Shown here one piece after another: positions 37,201-52,200 of a DNA stretch of 64,000 nucleotides. The DNA comes from Corbicula japonica (taxonomy: Eukaryota > Mollusca > Bivalvia > Venerida > Cyrenidae). Position numbers and translations under genes: made by a program. The stretch lies in NCBI GenBank assembly GCA_038501625.1, contig JAZAYU010000012.1:3472001-3536000 (forward strand), given 5' to 3'. Every line of letters begins with the position of its first letter. Position 1 is the first letter of the stretch. Under the pieces are notes generated by a model. That model was not told where the DNA came from and did no database searches. It saw only the letters and a program-made list of their open reading frames with translations.

Positions 37201-40200
37201 AAATGCGTATATATTAAGGAAAGGGTTAAAGAAAAGAAGTCTATTCTGCAGGTACAGGGTGAAGAAATCTCAGGTTAAGGGTTAACTTTCGAACAATGCA
37301 GTTTTTAAAGCACACACAGATTAAAATTGTTACATTACACACAGAAGTCATTTCAACAGTTGGATTTGCAACATGAGTAGAACAGTAAGATAATCAATAA
37401 TTTCACAAGATTTGCTATCTAATCAATAAATTCTTGATAATCAGGATGATTCTTTGACAAATGAATTAATATACCCAAAGTAAACAAAAAGTTAGTTTAC
37501 AGAGAGCGTAAGTACAGGTAGCACTGAATCTTCCCCATACCCCTGCATGCATCATGCAATTTTCTCATGTTGTGCCAACTGTCAACGTGGTATATGACTA
37601 ATGCAATACTGAATACTGTATAGCGCTTAATATTGGCAGTGTCAAATTTTGGCGTATTTTGAAGTGTTTTATATTGGCAGGGTCACAAATAGGCGCAAAC
37701 AAACCAGACCGCCAAAATAAAACCCTTAATGAAAAATTGCAGGTCTAATATATGCGTTAACACAGATCGTCAAAATAAAACATTTACATTCAATATTTGA
37801 CACCACATAATTATTATACCAGTGTGAAAACATTATCACAGCTACCAAATAATAGATAGCTTTTTTTAATTCACGACATATTTTAATTATATTACATTTG
37901 TATCAAACTGAGAAAACTGTGACATAATATGTACTAGTATATCATAGTTGTCTACCTTCCAGATTAAAATGATGGTGCTATAAATTGACGGTGATTTTTA
38001 TTGGCGGTGTTTTATATTGGCGCAACTGACCGTGACCGCCAATATAGCCAAAATTAAACCCCCACCAAAATAAATACTTATACTGTTAAAATGACCTACC
38101 TAGAAGTGGCAAGGTACTCATTCAGTTGTTGGATCATAGGTTGTGAAACTGAAATAATGGTCTGCATTCCAAGCTCAAACATCGGTACGACAGCAGCCTC
38201 AAATCTGGCCAGGTTTTCCTTGCCAATCTCCTCTCCAACAGCTGTCCAGACACGGCGGAACTTCTCAATCACTTCTTCGATGATTTCTGGCTCTATTTTT
38301 TGAGCTGCAGCATGCAGACGTCGTCGGTAGTCGGCCATTTTGTTTGCTCTGTATGCCTGAAAAAAAAAGTTAAAGCTTTTATATCCAAAGGACATACTGT
38401 GTGTACTTCTGTTCAAACAAGAACATGGAATTAAGAGTCATGCAAATGGTGATTTGATGGTAGATAGCAGTGCTCACATTATCTTTGAAAGCAATAGTAA
38501 GAAGGGATTAAATAATAAAAGAAAGAAAATTTCTGGGTAACAACATTATGGCAGCTATTCAACTAAAATGTCATCATATAGTTGAGGACTGTTTTGTTTT
38601 TAGCAATGAAAGACAAAAATGTATTTCATCAAGTGCATTAGTATTTTAACAGGTGGCACAGCTCCCCATAATAAGGATATGTACTTGCAAAATTAAGATA
38701 TACCACAGACAGTGAACTATTAAAAAATCTCCAGTATAACCATTTATCTATCAGTTTCTGTGTAATAGTCTGACCTGCCTTTCTATCTGTTAAAGGGGTT
38801 ACAAAACATCCATTACAAAACATCCATTACAAAACATCCATTACAAAACACATTTCTCTGACAAGAACTTCTACTGGTAAAAAAACAAATATCCTCTATG
38901 TATTCTAAGTTCCAAAATGTTATGTACAGTACAGCTAAGTAGTGGTCGCACATGCGTAAAAATGCATATTTAAGGAGGAAATGGTTAAGAAAACCTCATA
39001 TTTAAGAACCGCTAAAATGCCATTTAACCTCAATCTTTGAAATTCCATGCCCACGAATGTATGAGTATGTAAAAGTATGAAGACTTTAAATCTATGGTGT
39101 GTACCTGCAAATCGTTCATGATTTCTGGTCTCCAGTGAAGCCTGGAGTGAAGGAGATGTGAGTTGTTAAGCCGGACAGTAAACACTATGTCACTCAGTCT
39201 TGCACTGTCTGTGACTCGGTACACCTCGGCTGCGATGGCTGAGCTGTTGACATATCTAGCACTTATGTGGAGCTCATTTCTTGGATTATCTACAAATGCA
39301 TAAATAAAGTCTATATATTTCTGAAAATATCACTCATGTATTGGACCAACCTGAGTATAAATTCAGTATAACGGCAAGGTTCAAACTTGATAAACGCTGG
39401 TATGTCCATGTATTGCAAACATCACCAACATCTGGATGATAAAACTAAGTAAAAATAGTGTGGCCTGATGGTAAAATTGAAATAAATCAAAAAGAAAAAA
39501 CTCTTAGAAAACAATATACATGTTATGGTTTATATTTACAGATCATATAATTCAAGCACTAAAGACTAAACAGAAAGGCTACACATGTTTTATACATTCT
39601 TCTTACCAAGATCATAGTTGTGAACAACTTCTATCAATCGTGTTTTGGCATCCACTGTCAGGACCGTGCTGAGGGGAGCTTTCTGATCGTAACTGTTGAG
39701 CAGCGAGAGGCGGAATTGTTCGTTTGTCTGTACACTTCCAGAGATGCTGATCAACTTGATTGGGCTTTGAAGCTGTCAAAGTAATGAAGTCAACTCTGTG
39801 TAATTATAACTTAAAATGCAAAGCATGACATTTGTCATAAATTTGACAAGTACACTGTTTGCTATTCCATTATTAAGTTGAGTCTATGTATTTCTGAAAA
39901 ACATCCATATGAATTGATTGAATCAGTTCAAAGAAAGCCGAGTTCATTATAGAAGTTCAAAAGGGGTAAATCTTTTGGCTTAAATGATTTGTCTTTCTAT
40001 GTGTATGGGAAACTTAGTCAATAATTGTAAATGTTGCATTGAATAACTAAATGAACGGCAAACACTGAAGACCCTGACTGCAAATAAGTAAAGGCTGATT
40101 TGGGTTGATAAATAATTGCCAAAGAGTTCATTTGTGTATGAGAACTTACTTCAAAGCTGAGAGATTTTCTCAGTTTGTCAATGCTTCCACCAATCTGTAA

Positions 40201-43200
40201 CTTGACTGTCTCTTGCTTCACTGTCAGATAGTCGAGCCCCAGGCTGGCAGAGTAACCCAGCTCGGATCTTCCAATATGTGACTTGACGTTAATGCCAATC
40301 GTAGAATATGGATGACTTACACCAAAAATAAAACTGAAATAAGAAATGAGAGTACTGAATGTGACACGTATAACTGCACTTCATATTAAATGGGGCGCGC
40401 CATGGGAAAAGGTACCTTCGGTCATATTTTGTGACATTTTAGTTAATACTATATTTAGAAATAGCTTACAACATTCTATTATTTTATCGTAAATAAAAGC
40501 TGATTTTTTTTACAAATTTTGTCAATAAAATTGTATTTTTACCGCGAAATTAATAATAATGAATGTCGTCTGCTCAATTTTACGACGTCATTTCAATAAT
40601 TGACGTCAATTGTCCGAAGGTACCTTTTCCCGCGACGCGCCCCAAATAATAAACCATTTAGTATAAATAAGCTAGTGTTTAATCTTTGCTAAGTAGGTTG
40701 CTTATGGCAGATTTTACTGTACAACAGTCATGTTTTGCATTTAATGTTGCACAATCATGGACAGGTATTTGACCGACATAATCAGTAACATACTAACTAT
40801 TAGGGATGTTTTTTTTTTCAGCATGCGGGAAAATCACCAATGCAGGTTTATGTTTCATTTCGGGACAGAACTGGGGAAATTATCTCTATGAGCTCAGTGT
40901 AAGGAGAAACCTGGGACATCTGTGAGATGATTTTTCCCAATTTTCTCTCAAAGCTGTTCCCTGACTGACTACCAATAACAATTAAACATAACTATGATGC
41001 TTTTCTAAAGGTCATGTAATGTTTTATATTTGTCAATTTTCAAAGAAATGTCCTTACTTCCAGTTTCAATCAATGCAAAACAAGATCTTTTAAAAACAGG
41101 CACATTTAAAGAACAATAAATAAGATGAACTAATAATTTTGATATACATCCAAGCTTCACTTTATGGTACAGTTTCTCACCTGTAGTTGTGACTTCCTGT
41201 TGGAGCAATATTTTCCAGTTTCGAGATGATGACAATGTTCTTCCTCGAGTCACCCGAGTAAGCAACTTCAGTTTTCCCGTCAAATATAACGCGACCTTGG
41301 TTCAAGGCAATCTGCGAGCTAACCTTGATATTCTGAAATAGAAAAAAATCTGTATTAGCCTTAACCCTTTCCTTGATATATACGCATTTTTACGCATGTG
41401 CCACCAGAGTAGATCCAGATCAGCCGGCACATCTGTCAGGATCTGCACTGGTTGCATTTTGGTCAGAAATAACCTAATGAATCAAAAAGCGAACAGTTTA
41501 GATCCTGATGAGACCGCACGGATGTGCCGGCTGATCTGGATCTTAACTGTTCGCCCAAGCATTAAAGGTGTATCTATACAGGAAAGCCTTAAATCTGTGA
41601 ACAAATATAATGGACTTGCCATTCTTCTAATTTTAGCCATCAATTCATTATTCATAAGGAGATTTTACAGAAGTTTATTGTCTGAATACCAGGATAGCAA
41701 ACAATGAAGACCCTGATTTGGGGCCCGTCACGGGAAAAGGTACCTTTGGACAGTTGACGTCAATGCTTGAAATCACGTCATAAAGTTGTGCGGAAGACAT
41801 TAATTAATATGTATTTCGCTGTAAAAATTACATTTTATTGTCAAAATTTGTAAAAAATCACTTTAAGTTATGAGAAAATAATATATTATTGTTAGTTCTT
41901 TCTAAATATAGTAACAACTAAAATGTCACAAAATATGACCGAAGGTACCTTTTCCCATTGCATGCCTCATTTGACATCTCGTGATCAAAGGCTAATCTGG
42001 GTAACAACAGCCCTATATGTGCCATGAACTGTGCAAAGCATTTATTATAAATGGTTTGGAATGCTCCAGTTTAGGAAAAGATTCATAGCTTAACACCCAA
42101 AATAATTTCGGACACTTCTAACAGACGTCATCTAAATCATAAGTATGAAGTTTTTTTTTTCATTTTATTCTTATGGCATATGTTACTCCGTCTTACCTAT
42201 TTTGACACTGTAGTTGTTACTATGTTAGGAAAGAACTTATTAATATCTCTCTTTTTAAAAATTACTTATGTTAGATTTTATTGCACATGTTGACTGCATA
42301 ATGTTTATTTTATTGCAAAAAGCAATACAGTCTTCACAAGTTTATAATGTCACTTCTAAGACTTACATCAGCTACTTGAAAACACTTTTCCCATGGCGTG
42401 CCAAATAAATCTATTAATATGAAACAATACCTGAAAAACAGTTAACCCATTCCTCCATAGATACGTATTTATTGCATTGGCTAACAGTGTAGATCCAGAT
42501 CAGCCCGCACATCCATGCCGTGTGATCAGGATCTTCACTGTTTGCTTTATGATTCTTAAGGTTTTTTCTGAAAAAAAATGCTACCAGCGCAGATCCTGAT
42601 CAAATGCCACAGATTTGCCAGCTGATCTGGATCTACACTGGTCGCACATGTGTAAAAATGCTTATATATGGAGGAAAGGGTTAATATGCTGATATAAAAC
42701 ATCCCCCAATATAAGTGACCTGTTAAACTGTTTTCAAAAGATGTTCACATTAAACAGTCCTGGCTTGAAGGTAAACTTGATGAAACAGATGAAAGCATTA
42801 TAAGCCTTACCTTTCCAAGACTGGGCATAACAACTGTCACATCAGCCTTGTTGACATCACTGGCAGAAACCCAAACTGTTTTGACTGTTACTTGCCGACT
42901 TCGATCCACATCTGCATCCCAGAAGAATGACCCCTCACTGACTCTTCCTCTTTGATTTCCTGAGAACTCAATACTTCTGTCTGGCAACACCAATTTCAAT
43001 GATCCGTCAAAATCGCCAATTCTGATTTCATATCCCAGCTTTTCATTTGGTTTCATACCCCAAGTGAGATCTGCTCTACTTGATTTACTGTTCAACATTG
43101 CTGTGATGGAGATCTCTTTACCTGGTAGCTCGGATTGAGTTACTTTAAAGTTTACAGTCTTGTCTGACCTAATATCGTATCCAGTTTCCAGTTTCAGGTT

Positions 43201-46200
43201 GCTGTCGGCATTGTTGCTATTCCAGTCAGCTGTGAGATCGAAATCTACAAATGAAATCGTAAAGTCTCCATCAACTTCGTATTTCATTGGCTGTGGAGCT
43301 CGGACAGTCAATACCACATGCTTGTGTTCTGATGAAAGACTGTGTTCCAAATCAGCGTCAACTATTGCTTGACTGTTCAGAGTAATTTTCAAACTTTCAA
43401 CAGATCCCTTTGCCAAAAATGTTTCAGAAAATTTGACGGACCCTTCGCTCAACTGTTTAAAAGGTGTACTAATTGCAATGGAGCCATCTATGGGTCTATC
43501 TGTTGATATACTCGCATCCACAATGACTTCACGTTGTGGGTTCCATTTTGCCTGAACTTTCCCACTGTACTGATGCCTGTTCGAAACAATATTACCATTA
43601 AATACTATGGTTTCAAATCCTGTAAATGGTGTCTTCAAGTCCAGATTTATGCTGTATGGATTGCGAGAAGCAGCTAGAGTTCCTGTTACTTTCCGACCAA
43701 TCACTGAAGAGTCCATCTCACAATGAAATTTGTTTGAATCACCTGAGTGCTTGTATGTGATTTTGTTCAGTCCCATTCCTTCAAACGGCGTTTGCAGTTC
43801 AATAGTAGTGGTCATTCTTCTCCATCCATACTGGTTAAGATCAAATCTTCCGGAAATTTTCTTCTTCAGAGCATATTGCAATTCACCAGTTGTCAAAATA
43901 CTGCTTGAACTGCCACTGTGGGAAAATGATGCTTTGATATCAGTGAAGTTTTGGAACGGTGTCTTTAGTCCAAACGATCCTTCAATAACAGGATCTAACT
44001 GGAACGAGGCATCCATCTGATAAACATAGCCCAACGATTCCAGTTTGGCTTCTGTTTTGAACTTTCTGGGGCTTCCATCATGTTTAAGTTCAATTCTTTG
44101 CTGGAATGTTTCACCGCTGAGTGTTGAAGAAATGTCATTTGTAAATCTGATAAACTGGAAGCCCGTCTTCATGGATGTCTTGGACGAGTACTGTATTCCT
44201 GATCCAACAGAAACTTCAAACACATTGGAAAATTCAGAAGGACCTCCGGTGTGATTGGCACTGACAATGATTTCATCAGTGAATGGAGACATTAATCTAA
44301 CCATTGATTTCAGGGTCATACCGGTTAAACTATGCTGAATATCAAACTGAATGTCTTTCCCATTAGCGTAACCCAATTTCCCGCCAGTTTTGAAATTCGA
44401 CAGGTATCCTTCATGGTACATTGATAATGCCAGGTCTTCAAGTCCTTCAAATGGTGTTCTCAGAGAGAACATTGCTGTAGTTAGGTCTTTCTTGGAGATT
44501 GTACTTAAGCCACTAATTTTCTTATTAGCAAATAGAAGTTCCCCGGTGTATTTCATTATTTGGAATGATTCTTCATGATTTATTTTTAGTTCGGTAGTTT
44601 CAAATCCTTTGAATGGAGTGAGAAGTGATATTGTCCCATCTAAACCATTAGTCCACTTCAGTATCATGTTATAAGTTACGGCATGGGTCCTGTTATATCT
44701 GAACTCCGCGTCAGTTTTCATCTGGTCTGCACTTGAATTGTGAACAAAAGAACCTCTGATTTCATCCCAGTCTGGAATGCTCAATTTAAAATTTGAGTTA
44801 ATGTCATTCTTACCCTTGTAATTAGCCACCAAAGACCAGGATTTATCAGCCAGTGTGAATGCTCCACTTGTCTCAAAGATCTTCTCTGCGGGATTAACAA
44901 GAATGCTCAGTGAATTATCCAGGTTTTTCGATGTAATGGATATGGTTCCATCAATAAGGAAAGGCTTGAATCCGGTTGTCAAGTCAACTTTTCCACTGAC
45001 AATTTGCTGTGAGTTGTGACTTAGGTCCATTGTAGAAATCAGTTTATTTTGTGCAAAAGAGAAGTACCAATTTGCTGCCAGCGGATGAGGTTTTGTTGAT
45101 TCCAGTGCAAAATTCACAAACATCTTTTCTTTTGCATCTAAGTCTAATGTGACATCAAATAACTTCTGGAATTCACTGGAAAGCTTGGCGTCCATCTTGA
45201 ATGTGCCATCACCTGGAATGAAATTGAACTCTCCAGAAAGTTCACTGTAGTCAGTTATTGGCAGTTCTAACGAAAAAGTTGCAGACAGCTTTTCTGCCGA
45301 TTTCCAGGAAAACACAGCACGTCCGTTCTTTTTTCCATCCACCATGATATCTGAACTTCCGGCAAAGTCTGACATACTTCCAGAGAAGTCCATATTGGCC
45401 ACTAATGAAGGTGTGAAAGGCGTCATCAGTGAAAATGTTCCAGTTAGTTTTGGATCGGATGAGAATGTCACAGCCAGTTTACTGCTACCAACAATCTCTG
45501 AAGTCAGTTTAAATGAAGAGGATGCTCTGGTTATGTCAATCACTGTGTGTTTAGTTCCATTAAAGACCAATTCAATTTTACCATTTTGGTCAGTTTTCAA
45601 CACCGTAAGACTGTACAATTTCTTCCCTGCAACATTTAATTCAACAACATCTCTGTAACTTCCAGAACTATTTGAGTGAGCGATCTTGAAACTGATCGGT
45701 GAAATATATGGAGACACTATGTCGAAATTTCCCTTTACATTTTCAAGATTACGTGTATCAAGTTTAAGTTTCATCGTGCTTATGTCATTTTCTTTTGTCA
45801 GTGTTCCATTGCACTGGAAGTTTCTTGAAGATCCATCGTGTTGGTAAGTAACTTGTACACTTTTGTATCCGTCAATAGGAGAAATGAACTTTCCATCAAT
45901 GCTGATCTTGTCCTTCAAAGAATGTCTATATGTGACTGTGTACTTGTCAAAGTCTTTTATAAACGAAGCATCAAGAGACGTTTCTTGTACTGAGCCAGAC
46001 AGGTTCAGACTGACTGTAATGTCGTCATTATAAGATCCAGTCGCCTTCATTGCTAGGTCATTTTCACTGTAGTTCAACGTCAAGGTTTGTTCTTTTAATC
46101 CCGATGCAGGTGCTGGCTTTAGATAAAACAGAACATGGATATTGTCCTTGGAATTGAAAGTAAGATCTCCTTCCCATTTCTCTTCCATTAGTGTTACTTC

Positions 46201-49200
46201 AGCATGGCATTTGAAATCGGTGAGTCTGCCTGTGTGAGTATATGCCAATCTACTTGTACCGTGTTCAGGACACTTGTACCCGATGCTAATGTCAACTTTG
46301 TCTTCCAAATTAACATTTATGTCAGATTCCCTCTTGTCAGTGCCATAACTAAATTCTCCATGACTTCTGAAGTTTTTAATATGTCCGTAGTGTTCGAAAC
46401 TGATGGAGCTATCGGGGATAAGATAGGATTTAACAGAAATCTTACCAGCATATTTTCTATCATTATCAAAAGATGCATCAAGTTCTGATTTCTTGTCTTT
46501 AAGTGTATACTCAACATGAAGAGATTTAGGTCCATTCAATTTGAGATTAAAAGCTGTTTCAAAATTAGTAAAAGCTTCGAAAGGAGTAGAAATTGTCAGA
46601 GATGCTGAAGTTGTGTCTTTCACAAGGTTGAATGTTCCTCTAGTTCCAAAGGAGAAATTTAGTTCACCTTTCTCTGATCCAGCACTGATTTCTGCATGCC
46701 ATCTGAAATCCTTTACCAGGTTTTGAATCTGGACCTTGGCTGACAGAGGTCTTGTTAGAGGTGACTCCAGTGAAAGACTTGCATCTATTGAACTAATATT
46801 ACTGAAAGTGGCATCGATTCTGTGGCGATCTTGTCCAATATTGAGCTCTCCAAACGATTTCATTTGTGTTAAATCTCCCATAAAGCTGATTTCTCCAGAT
46901 ATATCGTTCATGTTAGTAGCCCTGACGCTAATCCTCTGGCTGACCAGCTTGTCCCCATGCTGTGATGATAAGTCCAGATCGGCTTTATTCTCCCCATACG
47001 ATCCTTCAGCTCTGACAACAAAACTTTCCAGTTTTCCATCAAATCTTGTCATGAATGCAATATCTTTATGTAAGGGTGTTTTCAAGCTGGCCTCCATGAC
47101 CTTCGCACCGTTAGTGTTCAAAGTGGTTTGTGCATCAAGAATATTTTGTCCACCATGAACCACAATAGCTTTAGATTGCATGTATCCGTCTTTTATAAAA
47201 TGGTTAAATGATGCTTTGATGTTTCTAACAAGTGGTGACTTAATAGAAAGACTACCTTCTTTGTCATTGGTTAGGTCCAAAGTAAAGTCTGCCTCTGATT
47301 TCCCAAGGCTGGTTGTGGAAAATTCACCATGGGTTGAAAACTTGGTCAATATGCCGTTGATATTGTATTTCGCAGCATATTCTTCAGTTTCGGATAAAAA
47401 CTGTGTTCTAAAAGAAGCACCGACTCCTAAGGTCAGCATTTTACCCAGTTCAAAGTTCAAATCTGAGTCAAAAGAATTCTTTCTATTGTGCCGAATCTCT
47501 GCATGGGTGTTGAATTTCAGTGCATTGCCAGAGTGAGTGAACGACGCTGAAATATCTCGTCTTCCGTATGTGGCAATTGTCATAGAGCCTTCAATATTTC
47601 TCTTACTTGAAAACGTGGCATCAATGCCATACTTTTTGCCATCAGTGGTTTGGAAAGCAGCATTACATTTGAAATCTCTGGGCATTCCATTATGTGTGAC
47701 AGACAAAGTTCCATAAGGTGAGGATGCTTTTGCTGATAGATGGAAATCTGTTTCAGTCACCAAATGATTCATTTCATACTGAACAATCTGACCTGGTATG
47801 TATTCAACCTTTAATAGAACATTAGATGACCCAGAATTAAATGTTCCATTCATATCTGCTTGGAAGAAGGGATATTCCGGTATTGGCAAGTCGATCCTCA
47901 AGTTCGATATAAGACCAGACCTAGTGTTCCAGGAAAATGCCGCTGATGCTTTGTCGAACAATGGCTGGATTTCAAGGAATGCATTACTTCTGAATGAATC
48001 AAGATTTCCTTTGAAACTTACTCCAATTTGCATTTTGGGTAACTTGTCGAATGGTGTTGTGAGAATGGCAGACATGTCTATGTCATCTTTTCTGTCAAAG
48101 AAGTCCACCAATAGCTTTTTAGTTTCCAGCCTGATAATTTTGTCTTGGCCATATTGCAACTGAGTTACTGTTGTTATAGAATCCTGGGCGAAAATGTCAT
48201 AAGAGTAACTTATCTGTTCATAGCCAGGGAATGATGACTTCCACATTATCATGGTGTGGGAAAATTTCTGTGTTCCTTCAAGGCTCATTGACAGTTCAGG
48301 TGTTATTATTGCATTAATGCGAGCAGCAATTTCATCATTGTCAGGATTGCTCAATTCAGCTTCTAATTTTGAATCAACTTGCAAGTCTGGGATGAACACG
48401 GTCAATTTGGCTTTATTTTCACCTCTGCTTGTGTAACCTATTTCAGCAGATCCCAGCTTCGTTCCATTTACAGTCAAAATGGCTTTGCTATCTAAACCTT
48501 TGCTATCTTTGACATATGAAACTTCAAACTTTGCATCTTTTGCCACATCAAATGGAGACTGAAAATCAACAACTGTGCTGAATGAGCCATCAAAAGTACT
48601 GCTGATCCGAGCCGTCACAGCATTATCCTTTCCCCATGTTGACTGAAGAAAGGTTGCAATGTTTGTGCTACTATGTGTATGGGTCCATGTACTTTCATAG
48701 TTTCCATCGGGAGTTGCTATGGTAACTAGACCGGAGTTATCATACCTTGTTTCCGATGGCTGGTGAGTTACCTGAGACTTAATTGTGTACTGTTTTCGGT
48801 TTCTTAGGAAACTTACATCTGTCATAAACATTCTACCATCATTGGTATGGGACATTTCAATGGTTCCTTTCTTCATGTACTGGAATGATGTTTTCAAGTC
48901 CAAGTTGCCTTGGAAACCAAGCTTTCTTCCTTTGGTAGTGTTTTGGAGAACAATAGATGCTTCTACAAAATTTCTATTCACACTAATTTTCGCATTAGAT
49001 GCCAGAGAACTGCTCAGCTTGTGGTTCACATCGATGTTCACTTTCCTGATAACTTCAATTGAGGATTTTACGTCAAGGGACCCAACCAAGGTTTTCAAAC
49101 TAACTGGCTTTTTGACGATAGATTGGATGTCCAGTACACCATCTACACCCCAGGATAACATTGACTGTGTTTTGTATTCCTCACTGTCATTCTTGTGGAT

Positions 49201-52200
49201 AATATCCAATTTAGCTTGTGGGAAGGCATCAAAAGGTGTTGTAATGATGGCATTTGCAATTAGTTGATCATCGATAACATCAATGTTTGTTGTAGCGGAT
49301 AATTTCTTCTTTGGATCCCACTGCAAATCTAAATGTGTAGAATACTTGCTGCCCTGTGTGTGGTAAGCATTCAGTGTTACAGTGCGTGATGGGTAGCTCA
49401 CAGAAATGGAACCATTCACCTTATCGATTGTTGGAGTCTCACACCAACTGTTTACTGAAAACTTTTCTGTCTCGCTCAACTGCAGGTTCGCATCTCCGAA
49501 AAACATTTCATTAACTTTTCTACCGCTAAGTGCAAGAATGAAATGTCTTTCTGGATGAGACAGGTCAAGGGTCATCCAAGAGGATTTTCCAATTTCTGTT
49601 GCAGATGTCAGTGAGCCCGAATACCTCTTAGAATCTTTTTCATACGAAAGGCTGGTCACAAAGTCAGATGGATCCCAGCTGAATTCTCCTACTAAGTGTG
49701 CAGGATTATTTCTATACATTTTCATCTCGGAGTCAATTGCATACCTTCCATTATTTGTTCTGATTTGTGAAATAATGGTATTTGTTTGGTCTTTCTTTGT
49801 TTGTGTTTTTAGAGAGCTGAGGTACATGTTGAGGTCTGTCTGCTCCAATGTGTGATCAATGTCAAGGTCAAAGCCATCAAAGCTAAGAGAGTATTCCGTT
49901 TCAATCTTCATCAGCTTTTCAGTCTTGTCTTGTACTCTAATACTGGTCTCAAAGGGTTGGCCTTTCCCAAATCTAGCTGTCAGGTTTGACATCAGGTTGC
50001 GCCCGTCATGGCTGTGGGCTCCTTTCATCATCACTGAGAGGTCCTGAAAATTGCAGTAAGACAATTTTGAAAAAAACAACCTGCCTAACATTTTTTGTCA
50101 TTATTGTCATAAGGATAATACATGTATATAACCCTTTCCTCCATAAATACGCATTTTTATGCATGTGCGACCAGTGTAGATCCAGATCAGCCGGCACATC
50201 TGTGCCATCTGATCAGGATCTGCACTGGTCGCATTTTGGTCAGAAATAGCCTAATGAATAAAAAAGCTAACAGTTAGATCATGACCAGATGGCACAGATG
50301 TATCTATGGAGGAAAAAGATAACTGGATTCTACATAAATAACATTAATCAGAATCATCCGCTGTATACTTGCTTTATTACCGGTATGTTGTGTGCACATT
50401 GAAAAGAAATTAAATTTTTTTATATGTTTTAACATATTCTTTTTCACAGCCTTGAAAAGTAAGTCATCATGTAGGGTAACAAGTGAGCTATGAGCTATGC
50501 TTACATAGCGAGCACATCATAAAAATGTGTCTTTTAACCCTTTCCTCCTTTATGCGGTCTGATCAGGATCTGCACTGTTTGCTTTTTGATTTGTTAGGTT
50601 ATTTCTGACCAAATTGCAAACTAGTGCAGATCCTGATTAGACGACACAGATGTGGAAACTGATCTGGATCTAAACTGGTCGCACATGCGTAGAAATGCGT
50701 ACATATGGAGGAAAGGGTTAATCATTTGAATTGCTTAAATATATGTATTTTGGAGACTTAAAATTATCTTTTAGTTTCTCAAAACTAATGAGTGACTTTG
50801 TTTAAAACTTTAACTATATTACCATACATGTGATTATCTGCATATAACAAAACTGGAATTAATTCTCTTCTCCAAAACTGGAGATTTCACAGATATTAAG
50901 TTAAATGAACTCCCTTTCAATTTGTGTTTTAATATTCTAGACTAAAAGGAAAGCAATTCAAATGCTGTTTTGCTCAACATGATTGCGAGGATTGATGTCA
51001 GCTGGTCAAATACATGTTTTCCCATGACAAGCCTCAATTATTATAAGTATCATGCATGAGTGTGAGGTGAAGATGGAAAAATCTGTCACCGAGGGTTAAC
51101 TGTTTTGCGGGAATGAGGCTCTGCCGAGTTCCCGCCAAAACAGTTCACACGAGGTGACAGACATAACTTTATTGCATGTGCGAACAGATCCTGATCAGAT
51201 GGCACGAATGTGATGGCTGATCTGGATCTTCACTTGTTGCACATGCGTAAAAATGTGTATATATGGAGGAAAGGGTTAAATACATACTATCCATTATTGG
51301 TAAATTATATTACTTTTCAGTAAGTGAATAGAAAATAGAATAGTAAATTTAATAAAGGTTATTCCATTAACTAGATGAGTGTTCAGTTGAACACTTGTGT
51401 TGCCCTCTGATACTATGTCGGAATAAAAATGCAATTAAAAAATAGGGGCATAACTATATCTTGACCATAAGAACTTAGCATCATCATGAGAGTGTTTTCA
51501 TAAGCAATATAATTGGAAAGTTTGATGAAGAAATATTGAGAAATGGCAAAGTTATAGCCAATGTTAAGTTTTCATGTCAAAATCCAAGTACAAAAAGGGG
51601 ATAACTCCTTCAAATGTGACCTTGACCTTACAAGTGTGGTAACATCATAACCACGTTGGCATAAGCAATAAAACTTGAAAATTTAATGAAGAAATATTGA
51701 GAATGGGCAAAGTTATAGTTAAGGTAATTTTTCGTGTCAAAATCCAAGTACAAAAAGGGGCATAACTCCATCAAATGTGACCTTGACATAAATAATGTGG
51801 TATCTTCATGAGCACATTGACATAAGCAATTTAATTTGAAAGTTTGATGAAGAAATATTAAGAAATGGCAAAGTTATAACCAATGTTAAGTTTCGTGACA
51901 GACAGACGGATGGACCCAGACGAATGAACAGACGACCGAAAGCGATTCCTATGTATCGCCATTTCTTCGAAAGGGCAAACAGAAATAAGCTATTACTGGG
52001 CAAAACTTCTATTAAAATTTGTTTCATGTTAATGAAGTAGATCACATTTTCATGGGTTTTATACGGAAGAATAAAAATTTTTTTTAGAGATAGATAAAGG
52101 AGGGATAAAACAATAATTTAGTATAACCTTATCCTGTCATAGAGATTAGATACTGTAAAGTATGATAAATTCTGTCTATTCCAGTATTACTTAATACACC

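Noticed and set aside
43160..50047. Many plus-strand frames of 60-160 codons
   Set aside because: All are antisense shadows of the giant lipoprotein exon.
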